Source: Kondoa malvinella
Lineage: Eukaryota > Basidiomycota > Agaricostilbomycetes > Agaricostilbales > Kondoaceae
NCBI GenBank assembly: GCA_039545315.1
Contig: BCIM01000003.1
Coordinates: 487,799-551,798, forward strand
Direction of reading: 5' to 3'
Length of the DNA: 64,000 bases
Shown: piece after piece, positions 44,834-55,846 of the stretch
Position numbering within the stretch: position 1 is the first letter of the stretch
Layout of the letters: the number at the start of each line of letters is the position of its first letter
Notes under the pieces: model-generated
Told to the model about the DNA's origin: nothing
What the model saw: the letters and a program-made list of their open reading frames with translations, nothing else
Database searches by the model: none
Position numbers and translations under genes: made by a program

Positions 44834-45432
44834 CTTTGCGTGGTGATGAATGTGCAGGCGATAATATCTCTGGTGGTGTTTCGCTTTCTTCTCGAGAGAG
44901 ATTTGAAAAAGAAAAAAAAAGGGGGCAAGAGATGGTTCGGAAGAAGAGAGGAAGCAGGAGAGAGGTTCCCTAGCTAGCAGAGAGGCACCTTCCATATTGG
45001 GACATTTGTTTGTACATTCCAAAGCAGTTGGAACAGGCACGGCGCCGTTAATTCAAATCTGGGCTTCGTAAACTTCCAGAAGCATAGCTTAAGGGTCTTG
45101 TAGTAGTCTGGGAGCGCGTAAAGAGCACAGGTGAAGTGAAAAGTTTGGGGAAACAGCCTTCAACATGTTCATTCGACGCGAATTGAATTCCAGTCTGAAA
45201 GTCTCTGATAGGGCTCTGTGATCTTGTGTAATAGTCATCTGAGGTTGTCTCCTGTGATACCAAAGCGCGACTTGAGTGCTTCCACTGGGATGGTTCATGT
45301 CGAGAGACGGTTCAGGCTTTTAAGCAAAACAATGAGGTCCGAGGTCTGAGCACACCGAATCAGGGGCTATGCTCATATGCTGTACACTGCTGCTGCTGCT
45401 ATCACTCTCTCACTCCGTCCTCTTGGTGTCCC
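44834..45432. other. Intergenic, no gene resolved
   Basis: This lies upstream of the coiled-coil gene and downstream of ATG3. An A-rich tract (aaaaagaaaaaaaaaggggg) lies near 44907. Frames through here lack a motif. A non-ATG readthrough frame extends upstream of the coiled-coil start and is rejected. Confidence 0.5.
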
Positions 45433-46775
45433 TTACATAGCGGTAGTCGAGTCGACCTGTGAAAAGAATGTCAGCGATTCACTCCAGCTTTGGCTATGTG
45501 TATTACCTCAATGGTAGGCATCTATGGCATGAAATAAGCCCACGATGAAACAGCGAGTCAAATGCGACGCTTACAATAGAGCTCATGAACTTGAGAAAGA
45601 TCAACAGGTCTGTGCAAGTCATCAGACTCCTCGACCAAGCTAGCAGCTGTGGTGAGAACAGCTTACACTGATCCACTCGCAAGCCCTCAGGTACCTCCAC
45701 CTCACCCTCCTTCGGCTTTGCAACTGTCTTCTTCCCCATACCGAAGCCCCAACCTTTCTTTTTCTCCTTCTCGGCTTCACCGCTTTGCGCTTCCATCAAG
45801 CCAGCATTGACCCGATCAATGACCTTCTTCATGACATTCGCATGCTTGCACGGGTGCACACTAGCCATCTGTACATTACCGCTCAAGCTAGGGAAAGGCT
45901 CAATGGTGACTGTTTTCGCTGCATAGTCTGATGAAATGTCTTGAAAGATCAAGGTAGGTGTGAGCGGGTTGCGTGTCTCGTCGTAGCCTGACAACCACAT
46001 GCGAGGTGTTTGATAATACTTGTCGTAGGTGATGAAACAATCATAAGTCCGTACAGCGAGTAGGTTGGAATTGAGTGCAGCGGCCGCAGGCGCGGTAGGT
46101 GCTGCAGCTGGATCATCGACTATTTCAAGGCCTTCATCTTCCATATCGGGTATAGCGTCCATATCAGGTATGTTAGGGTCAGTCGCCCCGGAGGATGCAT
46201 CAGCTAGAGCGAGACCTGATGTTTGCGAGACGAGCGCGTCTGCTTGAGCATCTGACAGATCTGGTATTTCGTCCATTGACGGTATCGAGGTGGAATGGGA
46301 TAGATGCTGTTTCGGTTCTCGAGACCAGTATACGATCAGTATAGGCTACAAGTCTGTATTTAGAGGGAGGGCATACCTGATTTGGTATGCGTTGCAACCC
46401 AATCTTCGCCATCTCCTTCCTCGCCCTCGTTGATCATCATTTCGGCGTCCTCGTCCGCATCCGTATAGACGAGATTCGAGACTCTTCGCAGACAGGGCAC
46501 ATTGCGAGAGACGAGATACTGCTTGTCTGCTGGAAGGTAATCGCGCTTCTTGCTCGGATCTCCAGACTGCCATGACCAGACAGGAAACTTGTAACACAGG
46601 AAATCACCAGCAGCTACAAACTCTTCCGCTACACAAGGGGACAGATGCAGAACATGAGCGTCTGCAGACTGCCTTTGCTAAATAGACGCGCACGAGTCAC
46701 TCGACCAGTTTCTTTGAATTTGCTGTCCCGCAGCACTGGCGCCAGGTATTCGCGCACTGAGAAGAAAGTCTGCAT
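45433..46775 (-). CDS. ATG3: Atg3, E2-like enzyme for Atg8 lipidation
   Basis: It transfers Atg8 to phosphatidylethanolamine during autophagosome formation. The ATG at 46775 gives [20 protein letters not shown], the N-terminal amphipathic part. [20 protein letters not shown] follows, then [20 protein letters not shown], an acidic loop ([15 protein letters not shown]), and [20 protein letters not shown]. The catalytic Cys lies in [19 protein letters not shown], the HPC motif of the family. The C-terminal exons spell [17 protein letters not shown] and end VDSTTAM with TAA at 45433. The exon for MPTIE is 15 nt (45507-45521). The short end is expected; relatives have a few more residues. Confidence 0.93.
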
Positions 46776-46893
46776 TGTTTGGTATCTATACGAAAGCAAG
46801 GTATCGATGGTGCGTGGTTTGGAAGTGACCCTTTACATGCATGTCCTCGACCCAGACACTAGACCCAAAAGAGAAGCATAAATGTCTCAACAG

Positions 46894-46923
46894 ATACTAA
46901 GCTAACAAAGCAATACCGAAGGC
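46894..46923 (+). repeat. 30-bp sequence repeated at 49219-49248
   Basis: This differs from the 49219 copy at only 2 of 30 positions. It lies about 120 bp upstream of the ATG3 start codon. The second copy lies about 210 bp upstream of the start of the LPxGPR gene, in the same orientation. Confidence 0.8.
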
Positions 46924-47060
46924 TACGGCACTTCTCCCTACCGTGTTGCCCGTGCGTTAGCAAGAAAGGTATACTACATGACCGTGGTATCACTCACGGA
47001 TATTGGAAGGAACGACAAAAGTCGAGTAGCACAATAGTAGTATTCCACAGGTAAGACCAA

Positions 47061-47389
47061 TCACTTGTTCGTCTCTCGAAATGCTGAAAAATACTTGGTG
47101 CGGTAAAAGTGATCATCTGTAAGCCGGTGGACCAAGTCGACTTGTTGCGGAGAGAAGCGCTTCGGCTCAGTCCTAAGCTTGGCTCGTAGCTTGGACAAGA
47201 GACCGCCGTCGTCCTGAGTCACTTGGAATCGCAATCTAGCCACCTACGAAAACAGATCACGTCAGCAATGTGCAGAAGTGCCCTCCCTTGACTCACATTG
47301 GTGAGATCCGCCAATAAGTCCGCAAGATAAGAGTCTGCATGCTTTTCAAATCGAGCTAAGTCGTAAGCGGTCAAAATCTTGCGAGCCAT
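47061..47389 (-). CDS. Unknown 91-residue protein overlapping the gene upstream
   Basis: The ATG at 47389 gives MARKILTAYDLARFEKHADS and YLADLLADLTN. After a 53-nt intron it reads VARLRFQVTQDDGGLLSKLR, KRFSPQQVDLVHRLTDDHFY and the end FSAFRETNK with TGA at 47061. The first exon overlaps the last 44 nt of the LPxGPR gene in another frame. The charged, helical composition looks coding. No family is recognised, and a further 3' exon is possible. Confidence 0.45.
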
Positions 47390-49008
47390 ATAAGAAGTTC
47401 AAAGCGAAAAGTTCTGGGCCGGGCCTCATCGAGGATACTGGAGCAGGAGGAAAGCTCGAAAGGGGTGGTAGATTTCTTCGTTCGATGTCAAATCTTAGCC
47501 TCGTGCGGAATTTTGTGCTTCGTACTGGACCAGGAAGATCAAGGCTAATGTCTGAAACGAACTTCTTGACAAAGTCGAGGATTGCAAAATAGTATCTTTG
47601 ACCAGAGCTGCCTGAGCTAGAGGCTTTGAGAGTCAGACTTACTTACCGTGGATCCCAGACTAAAGGCACCGGCAGATGCGAGACCAGAGAAGAAGTAGGT
47701 GCGAAGTATTTGGAATGATCGGCGGATGGGCGGATCAGCTCGCGCAGTAGCGAAATCTTGGATCGGGTCAACCGTTTGTTGCACTCCAAGTGTGCGGGCG
47801 CCATCTTGTCGACCCATCGTGCCAATCTTTGGCAGATGCCGTCATCTGCAAATAGTTGCGCTTCAAATTCGACGACCTTTGGAGCATCTAAGTACAGATT
47901 GGGGTTACGCATTGACCAATAGCAAGCACCTTCGTAAGCAGCTTCAGAAAGCTGAGTTCACCATTCGAGGCTCTACTGTACCAGGAGGCCAGGTGATCAA
48001 GCTCCAATGAACGATCGTCATACAAGAAGCGCAAAGCACTTAGGGTAGATGCCGATCTAGAGTGGCCTTCGTGAAACGACTTTCGTCTCTTGATGCTCAG
48101 TTTCGGTAGAAGGGTAGGCAATTCCAGTAAATCGAAAAGGTCGTCGCTGTTTCAGAACCATTCTGGTAGTGGTGGCCATTCTCCGCTATTGAAGAGCAGT
48201 ATGAGATCAAAGAGCAGCGCTGAAGACCTTGTCTCACGATAATTGGAATGACCGTGCAAAATCATGCACAGCCAGATGGTATCTGCGTCCATTTGAGCGA
48301 TGTAAGCTGAAGCCTTAAGGTACTGACCTCCAGTCAAGATGTAAAGGCAACTTGGGCGCTTCCTTCGATTCGGTACGCCTGGACTTTTTGCGAGCTGGCG
48401 GATCTTCTTCTCGAGGTAGATCACGTTTGCTAGGCCTCGGTGGTAGCTTTGTGTGACCAGCATGTTCAGACAAGTAACCTTGAGCCGGTTCAATATCCTT
48501 TGGCGCCGCCGTCTGAGACAGCCTTGGGCCCTTCTGGCAAGTCCCGCACCCTCGGTCTTGTTGGTAGCTCCTTATATGTCGATCTCGGCCCTGTTGGTAG
48601 CTGCTGGACTCTTGGACCTTTCGGCAACTCCTGAGATCTGGGACCGGTTGGCAGCTGTTCGTCCGCCTTCGTTCATACGACAGCATCCTCTTCAGATCCA
48701 GAAGAGATGGAAATTGGGCTATCAGAGCGGTGTATAGAAGCATTGGGAACAGTAGTCGATTGTGTCTTTTCCTTGATATGGGCTGCTGTACTGGGCATCG
48801 CTCGTTGGAGCTGCGGATTATCACTCATGCTTCCTTGACGTGCAGCCTGAGAGTAACCATCTATTGACGCATCAGGCCGCTGCTCTAGCAAGCTCGGTCC
48901 GAGATCCTCACTATGGGCCATCAACACCTGCATCTGCCTCGTGTACCCCTCTCTGACATTCTGGTAATCTGCAGGATTGCCGTACTCATACAAGCAATCG
49001 AATGGCAT
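47346..49008 (-). CDS. Unknown nuclear-type protein with LPxGPR repeats
   Basis: From the ATG at 49008: MPFDCLYEYGNPADYQNVRE, a Gln/Ser-rich part, then the acidic SISSGSEEDAV. Splicing joins this to short Pro repeats: ELPKGPRVQ, QLPTGPRSTYK, ELPTRPRVR, DLPEGPKA, LPPRPSKR, DLPREEDP. A basic patch (ARKKSRRTESK) follows, like a nuclear localisation signal. The C-terminal half appears folded: YHLAVHDFARSFQLSDDLFD, LLELPTLLPKLSIKRRKSF, LSALRFLYDDRSLELDHLAS, APKVVEFEAQLFADDGICQR, RWVDKMAPAHLECNKRL, and the end DFDRLRLSSI with TGA at 47346. An intron of about 93 nt bypasses an apparent TGA at 48152. The family is not recognised. Confidence 0.55.
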
Positions 49009-49218
49009 GTCGGCAGACGTGGAAGCAGCGGCGAGAAGGCCTCGCGTATTTGAGTAAAAGGGAAATGTGAATCATCCGAAGGCAGATGGGCGGAGGCTCC
49101 AGATCACAGCCAGACAAGGAAGTAGCGACGATGGTGGACGGAGCAAAGACTATTACGATACGTATTGAAGGCAACTCATCAAACGGTCATGGCTGAACAT
49201 CATGCCAACATGCATTCA

Positions 49219-49248
49219 ATACTAAGCCAACAAAGCAATACCGAAAGC
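49219..49248 (+). repeat. 30-bp sequence repeated at 46894-46923
   Basis: See the partner copy. Downstream of this one the plus strand stays open with a protein-like frame (KAIPKAATLESNKPPFVK and on to about 49430), but I find no start codon. Confidence 0.8.
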
Positions 49249-49391
49249 CGCGACGCTCGAAAGCAACAAGCCACCCTTTGTCAAAGCCGCAGAAGAGGTA
49301 ACGGCCATCAGTCTAGCTTCCATTGTAGACCCATTTGCCGAGTCGGCAGTAGACCACGAGGCTCTGCAGACGAGTGAGTATGGTATATTGG

Positions 49392-50711
49392 TTATGAAGA
49401 GCAGACCGACTGAGTATTGCTCGAGTAATCAAACATGAATGGTTGAGCAAACTGTCAATGATTGAAAACGACTGAGTGTCATCTCGCGCCTCCTAGCGAT
49501 CAGCCTTACCAGTTGATCAGTGGTCCAGTTGACATAGTCGCGCGGGACGCACGCATCTCCGCCGCTGGGTCCAATGTGAGAGCAATGCCTGTTTGGATGA
49601 TCAGCATTTAGCCAACCCAATCAGTGAAGCCTTTTCTCACGCCTCCGGGTCGTAAGTGACCATATTTTGATGCACTATACGGCAGATGGTAGTATTGTCC
49701 TTTGCTTGGTACAAGTCTCCGAAAGGTAACGCCGTGATGAACGAGACACAGCTCTCGAGCGATTCGTACTGCTGAAGTTCTCCGGTACAGTTTGTCTGCG
49801 CGATCTGGCAGATACTCGGTGCTGCTATCGAATTGATGAAGCTGAAGAGCTGCTCGTTGGTGTAATTGGCTCCCAGAGCGACTGAAAGCTGCGGCGACAA
49901 AGAAGAGAAAAGGTAGTTGCCAAAGAAAGCGCTATTCTTGACGGTGGTATCGTAGGCAGTAATTTGACCTTGGTCATTGAAGGAGAACAGGCTGTCGAGC
50001 TGAAGAGGGATGCTGGTGTTTGTGATGGGCAGGAAGAAATCGGCCACTACACAAAATCTTAAATATATTACCAGCAGACTCGATGTACGCACGTATACTG
50101 GATTGAGCAATGTTGCCGGACACAACTAGACCACGGTGCTGGTAGCTGCGCGGGTAGGGAAGGATCGAAAGGTGCGTTTCGGTCTGAGCAGCGGGATTCC
50201 AGACTGTTGCGCAAGAATCAGTGCTGGACTGCGATGGGACCACGGAACCTGCCTCCAAACGAATATTCAACGTTGTGACGGGCACCTCGAAACACTCCAG
50301 CGACGTCAATGCGGCCTGTGGAGGTCTGTCAGTCGAAAACACAGCTACCGTGCATCGGAGACATACCTATCGAGTCTTGCGAGAAGAAAGTTTCGCCTAG
50401 CGTTCTGCAGCATCGTGAACGTGAGCTACATCTTCTTGCTGCCCAGGTGAGCCTACATATTCTGCAAGTACCTAAAACGTGTATAAGTAGAGCCAAAAGT
50501 TGGTTGGAGCGATCGACTTACTGGACACTCGCAGGGTACATCAAGGCGTCATAGTACTTGTTCAGATAACCCAGCTTCCTGCAGAGACGCTATTAGTATG
50601 CTCCCGCATTGCCTTCATTGAGACTTACTGCTGATAATTATCTGCTTGGCTCAATTCTTGAGCCGCAACAACGAGCAAACCAGCGGAAAGAGCAGAAAGA
50701 GAGAAGTACAT
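49392..50711 (-). CDS. Secreted or cell-surface protein of unknown function
   Basis: The ATG at 50711 starts a signal peptide (MYFSLSALSAGLLVVAA) followed by QELSQADNYQQ. Exons then give KLGYLNKYYDALMYPASVQ, AALTSLECFEVPVTTLNIRL, ILPYPRSYQHRGLVVSGNIA, FFLPITNTSIPLQLDSLFSF and LGANYTNEQLFSFINSIAAP. Near the end comes the Cys-rich CRIVHQNMVTYDPEAHCSHI followed by GPSGGDACV. Several NxT/S sequons (NTS, NYT, NCT, NTT, NWT) fit passage through the ER. The C-terminus is uncertain: one route ends TQSVCSS with TAA at 49392, another adds a further exon. No enzyme motif is recognised. Confidence 0.6.
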
Positions 50712-51093
50712 GTTGCGCGTAGAATACAGAAGCAAGAGACAAGGGAAGCAGGAAAACATGCACTTCAAAAGAGTCCACGAGGCACGAATGGAGGTCTTAT
50801 GCATGATAACGTGAGCACGATGTAACGGATATGCTGGTGTGTCTTTCCTCTGTACATTGGATGTGATGTGATGTGATGTGTGATTGTCAGGATACAAACT
50901 CTAAATGAATTTCGCTGAAAGGCGACCCCGCCACCACACATGGCCCATGATTGCAGGTACAGTCACCCACTGCATCACTCCCCTAGGCTCAATCAGGGAC
51001 TTTTCAATCCGTGATCTCATAACCAGGCTTTGTCGAGAGGCGGCAGTTGACCCAAGCTGACCCAGCCCTCAGCAGTGATTCCACACTCCCCTG
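50712..51093. other. Intergenic spacer between the secreted-protein gene and the LINE fragment
   Basis: It holds a short GATGT microsatellite at 50860-50884 (five near-perfect units) and no gene. I see no poly(A) or target-site duplication that would fix the 3' end of the LINE. Confidence 0.5.
50860..50884 (+). repeat. GATGT microsatellite
   Basis: gatgt repeated four times, followed by a partial unit. Confidence 0.8.
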
Positions 51094-52571
51094 CTAGTCC
51101 GAGAAGGAGTACCAAGGAAAACTTACTGCCGTGCAGCAGCGAAACCTTGATATCATGCTGAATAAGAGCTGACAGCACCAAGATATCCGTTTCCAACAGT
51201 CGTGAACGAGTCGCCCTGGCGCATCATCAATATCTTCTTCCGATTCTGACAAGGATTGAAGCAGATCGTCATATTCTTCCGCCCCAGCCAGCCAGTCCAT
51301 TCGGGTCCAATCCTCTTCCCGCAACAGTTTCATCAGCTTGAAGACAAATGCCGCCAACGCTTTACTGCCTGCAAAGTCATCCAGTAATGCTTGGAGTCGC
51401 TGAATGTGTGTGCCGAACGGAACCCAAGCATCTCCAGCATTTGCGATCATGCTTTTTCGAAGCCCCACGACTTGCTGACTTGCACAATCGAAAAGCTGCT
51501 CGAACGCGCTTTCCATGTGCCAAATATTTTCCTTGCGACAGAGACGGCACCAGCGCTCATCCGGAGCGGCATAGAGCTGTTCCCATCTACCCAATTCTTC
51601 TCCAACTGGTTGTTCAGAGAAAAGCAGTCTAGTGAGCGCTTTGCGATGTTGCTTGTTTGGGATCAGCAGATAGGGTCCTGGAGTGGTCCGAGTCCATGAA
51701 GTGCGGGCGAGAGGAGCTCCCTTGCTGGTAGCAGCAATGCTTTGATGCAAGCGCATGAATTCCGTCTTGATAATCCGTTGCTCGATTGCCCGAGTCTTGG
51801 CAGGATCCTTCAGATCCAATAGTGAGAGTCCATCGTCAATCCAATAACGGAGTCGCTGCAGAAAGTGACCGTAGAAAGTGGAGTGTCCCTTTGCTGCCAG
51901 ATGTACAGAGTGCATCAGAGCACACCTTGCAGGTAGCTGATCATCCTCCGAGATGAGATACGCAACATAACGAAGTGAAAGAATGATTCTCTTGGCACTG
52001 ATAGGTACGATGCCAGTTTCTGTATATAGCGGAGCCACCAAGCTGTTGCGACAGAGGCCCAGGATCTTCCTGATAGACTGCAATTCCACCGCTTCGATCT
52101 CTTCTAGGTTGCTGACTTGATTGTCAATATTATCGCACAACCTTTCGTCAGATGCGCTTCAACCACAGTCCGATACAACTTGATTGCGATATCAACCGGA
52201 ATGTAGGAAACGACATCTTCCAAAGAGAAGATCGTATACAGAACCGATCTGGCTGTGATTGCCATGGCCGCGTAGTGCTTTCGGAAGATGTGGCCAGAGC
52301 CATTCGCGAACGTGATGCCGACAGATGTACAGCTGGTGACTCGTTTGATCGGAGCTCCATCAAGAAACCACTGTACAGTCTTCGGGACTGAACCAAAGGT
52401 AATGGAGAGACACTTCTCTGCATTGGATGCTAGAAATTGCCGCTTGGTGTAGCCAGAAAAGTAATCATATTTGGATGCTTTTGAATACATGGCGACAGCG
52501 AAGCAACAACTGCCCAACTGCCAGCGCGTCTCGCTAATAATTATCGAAATGCCAAGACGCTCTACGGGCAT
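51094..52571 (-). mobile_element. 5'-truncated, frameshifted non-LTR (LINE-type) retrotransposon, C-terminal ORF2 part
   Basis: The two minus frames match the region after the palm of a LINE reverse transcriptase: NAEKCLSITFGSVPKTVQWF and IPVDIAIKLYRTVVEAHLTK, then DNIDNQVSNLEEIEAVELQS, RKILGLCRNSLVAPLYTETG and SAKRIILSLRYVAYLI. A C-terminal Cys site follows (CRLCRKENIWHMESAFEQLF). The catalytic YxDD region and the endonuclease are absent, so it is truncated at the 5' side. The frame is broken near 52137 between HLTKGC and the next segment. It can no longer move by itself. It ends only about 130 bp before the first sulfatase. Confidence 0.85.
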
Positions 52572-52703
52572 TATGTATTGTCGGCTCCTTATATCTGCCT
52601 ATCCAGTGCCTATATGCGCGGGGCCTCGCACCAGTGAGAAATTGCGCACCCTTTGCCTTTCCATCCCTCTTCGCTTTCCTATCTTTGTCGCGACTGTGCA
52701 ACG

Positions 52704-55643
52704 ATGTGGTCGCGTTTGGTGTCCTTAATTGCCCTTCTCCCTCTTGCTCAAGGCTTAGCTGTTCGTAACAACGATGGCGGCTCTGGCTCCTCGAAGCCCA
52801 ATTTCATCTACATGTGACTTTCTTCCTTGACTGCTTGTCTCTTCTCACAGCTACTATAGCATCACCGATGACCAAGATGCTGCGAGTGCTACGCCGGAAA
52901 TCATGCCTCTGTTGAACAAGCAGATCACCTCGCAAGGCGCAAATTACAGCAATTTCTACGTAAGATGATCTACCAGTCATCGACTGCACAAGGTACTAAT
53001 AACTATATTAGGTGCCAGTCTCTCAGTGCTGCCCTTCGAGAGTAGGGTTCTTCAGAAGCCAGTGTAAGTCTGCTGTCCTTCATCGAGGGATTGCTCATTC
53101 AGGTTATAGTCGGTCATTCGCACAATGTACGTGGTCAACTCGGCATCATCGTCTTTGGCTGACTCTTTGACTAGATCACATATGTCAACACGTAAGCCTT
53201 AGTCTCTGTCTCGAAAATGCTACTCAAATTTGCCTCTGATCAGTCCGTACGGCGGTTGGTCGGTCTTCTGCGAATTTGGTTATCAGCGAGAATGGCTCTT
53301 CACTGTCAGTCTCTTCCATGGATGGCAATGTTTTGTCTGCTGATCACTTTGTGTCGAACAGTGGCTTCAACGGGCCGGATACTTTACAAGCTATGTTGGC
53401 AAGCTTATGAACGGCAACAACAACAGAAATGCACAAACTCTGCCTGTCCAAGGCATCGATGGTACGTCAGAACGGTAGATCTCCAGCCAGACTGACACGT
53501 TCCATAGAGTCTGCGATCATGCTCGACCCTGCGACCTATCTTTTCTACAATGCTACATACTCTTTCAATAACGGCCCGCCGCAAAACTTTGAAGGACGCT
53601 ACTCTACCGATCATATCAAAGAGATCTCCTTGGAGCACTTGGACAAGGCATTGGCATCAGGAAAGCCTTTCTTCACAGGGGTAGCACCTATCGCGCCTCA
53701 CTTTGCATGGTCAAATTATGTAAGTTTGCAGCTTCTTCAGCAGCGACTGATATCGCTCACGCCTATGCATGCTGATAGACCGGAGGCCGACCTACACTGT
53801 ACGCCAATGCTACTCTCAGCCCATAAGCTGGCTGATCAGGTGTATCAGGCCACCCGTTCCAGCCGAACGACACGCTGACCTCTTCTCTGATGCTGTTGCT
53901 CCGCGCGGAGAGTCTTTCAATCCCGATGTTGCTTCTGGCGCAAGCTACATGCGAGACTTCCAACAACTTAACCAGACACTTATCGACTACAACGACGAGT
54001 GGTATAGATTGCGTCTTCGCTCTCTCCAAGCTGTAGATGAACTCGTCGACGCAATCTACAAAAAGGTGGAAGCCGCTGGTCAGCTCGACAACACGTCGGT
54101 CCTTTTGTCAGTTAGTAGATTGCGCTGACGTCTAAGATAGTTACATTATGTACACTGCAGACAACGGATACTCTATCAGTCAGCACAGGGTATGAGCCTC
54201 TCGCTGACTTTTGTTCACTGCTTATGTGATGTCACCTTAGCGGAACCCTGGCAAGACAAGCGGGTAAGTCTGCGCTCGCTTTCCCCTGTGTCCTTTTAAT
54301 GCCCTTTTCCAGCTATGAGGAAGACATTCGAGGTGAATTTGAAAACTTTCGATTGTACTACTGATGGTGACCATATCGAATACAGTCCCTTTCGTCATTC
54401 GCGGTCCAGGCATCAAGCAAGAAGTCAACACTGCTTCGGCATTCGCGTGAGCACAATATTTCGCAGTATGAACGATGCTGACCCCTGCATTGATAGTAAT
54501 ATCGACCTTTCGGCTTCTATTATGCAGCTCGCCGGGGCCGAAGCCAGTACGTGTTGTTACTTCAGACCACTGCATGCTTATTCAGGGCGCAGATATCGAT
54601 ATCGACGGCAAGCTGATGCCGTTTGCCATCAACGACAAAGCGTATGTCCATGTGTCTTTCTCTTAGATGGCACTGAATCTGCCTGCTGTAGCTCGAGGAA
54701 GCAGATCGGAACCCCGGGGATTCATCTTTCCGAGTTTTGGATCTTCTTGTGAGTTGACCAGACTGATGTCCAAATATTTGGCTCATGATCGCCGCAGCCA
54801 GGATGAAGGCATCTATTCCATCCCAGCCGCTGTTACGCAGAATAATACGTATGTAAGCGTAGCCCATTTGCTCAGTCTCTGTGTACTGAGCTGACGCTCG
54901 ACTTGATCAGCGCGTCATCCGGTCCATTGAGGAAAGCAGTAATTGGGCTTACGCTGTCTGGTGCACTGGCGAAAGAGAGTTATAGTGAGCAACCCATCTG
55001 AACTGATGGAATGCCTTTGACAGAAAACGTGAAAAGCGATATGAATGTATGTTGTCCGACCCTTTGACCAAAAATGCGCTCACTCTAGTCACGTTACAGG
55101 CCGATCCATATCAGATGAACAACTTGCTTCTTCCCCTGAACGAACAAGGTGCCTTTGCGGAGTGGACTTCTGATGTGCCAGGAGGTCGCGTAGCGTCTCG
55201 ATTGGATGCAATTATGCTCTACCTTAAAGGCTGTCGAGGTGCTGCTTGCCGTTATGGATGGGAGGTAGGCATCGTGTTGCCATACCATCGCACAGGCTGA
55301 TGCATCGCAGAACATTTTCCCATACGGCGAAGCCACAAGTCTGGAAGAAGCCTTAGACCCTCGCTTCGACGAATACTTCGACGATCTCCCAAAGGTGCAC
55401 TACGCCAGGTGCAGACAGGGCTTTGTTTTTGAAAATGGTGAGCTCGTCTCTTGATTACATCTTATCAAGCATTAGGCGCTAATGCTGCTTACAGAGCTAC
55501 CGCTTTGGACCACCGAGCTGCCTTATTACGAGGTTCCCGGTGACGCCATTCAACCTTCTAACGGCACTTTGATTCCTTCGCCGATCAAACGCAGGCAGTT
55601 CGTCAACGAACCATTCGCCTTTCCCGACCATGCAGAAGCTTAA
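52704..55643 (+). CDS. Secreted arylsulfatase-type sulfatase, copy 1
   Basis: It hydrolyses a sulfate ester; the natural substrate is unknown. A signal peptide (MWSRLVSLIALLPLAQGLA) precedes YIITDDQDAASATPEIMP (metal-binding Asp pair). The formylglycine motif is SQCCPSRVGFFRSQ, with the modified Cys codon at 53027. Next come FGHSHNITYVNT, PYGGWSVFCEFGYQREWLF, AGYFTSYVGKLMNGN, DPATYLFYNATYSFNNG, FTGVAPIAPHF, YTADNGYSISQHR (Asp-Asn metal ligands), RNPGKTSGYEEDIRVPFVIR, and FPYGEATSLEEALDPRFDEY. TAA is at 55641. Catalytic residues are intact. The length and the C-terminal EALDPRFDxYFDDLPKV block match copy 2 closely, so the two arose by duplication. Fewer introns are seen here than in copy 2. 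Confidence 0.9.
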
Positions 55644-55846
55644 GAAGAATAGCTCAGCTTTAGGGACATAAATGCTTACTCTGATATCAAATGAATGTTT
55701 TACAAGCGGGTCTCGATACACTACAAATGCACCAACGCTGCGAGACTAGCCCTGCTGCGCCCGAGAACTTCATAAGAGTCAATCTTGCACATACGCCTCT
55801 ATTTCATTCGTTAAAGTGCTTTCGATACCATCGACTGTCGACCAAG

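Noticed and set aside
48152..48154. An in-frame TGA between two coding segments of the LPxGPR gene, which might suggest readthrough
   Set aside because: An intron of about 93 nt from the gtgagac donor to aaacag removes it with correct phase.
49220..49440. A protein-like plus frame (KAIPKAATLESN...)
   Set aside because: It has no start codon or acceptor that I could justify, and it overlaps the end of the minus-strand secreted-protein gene.
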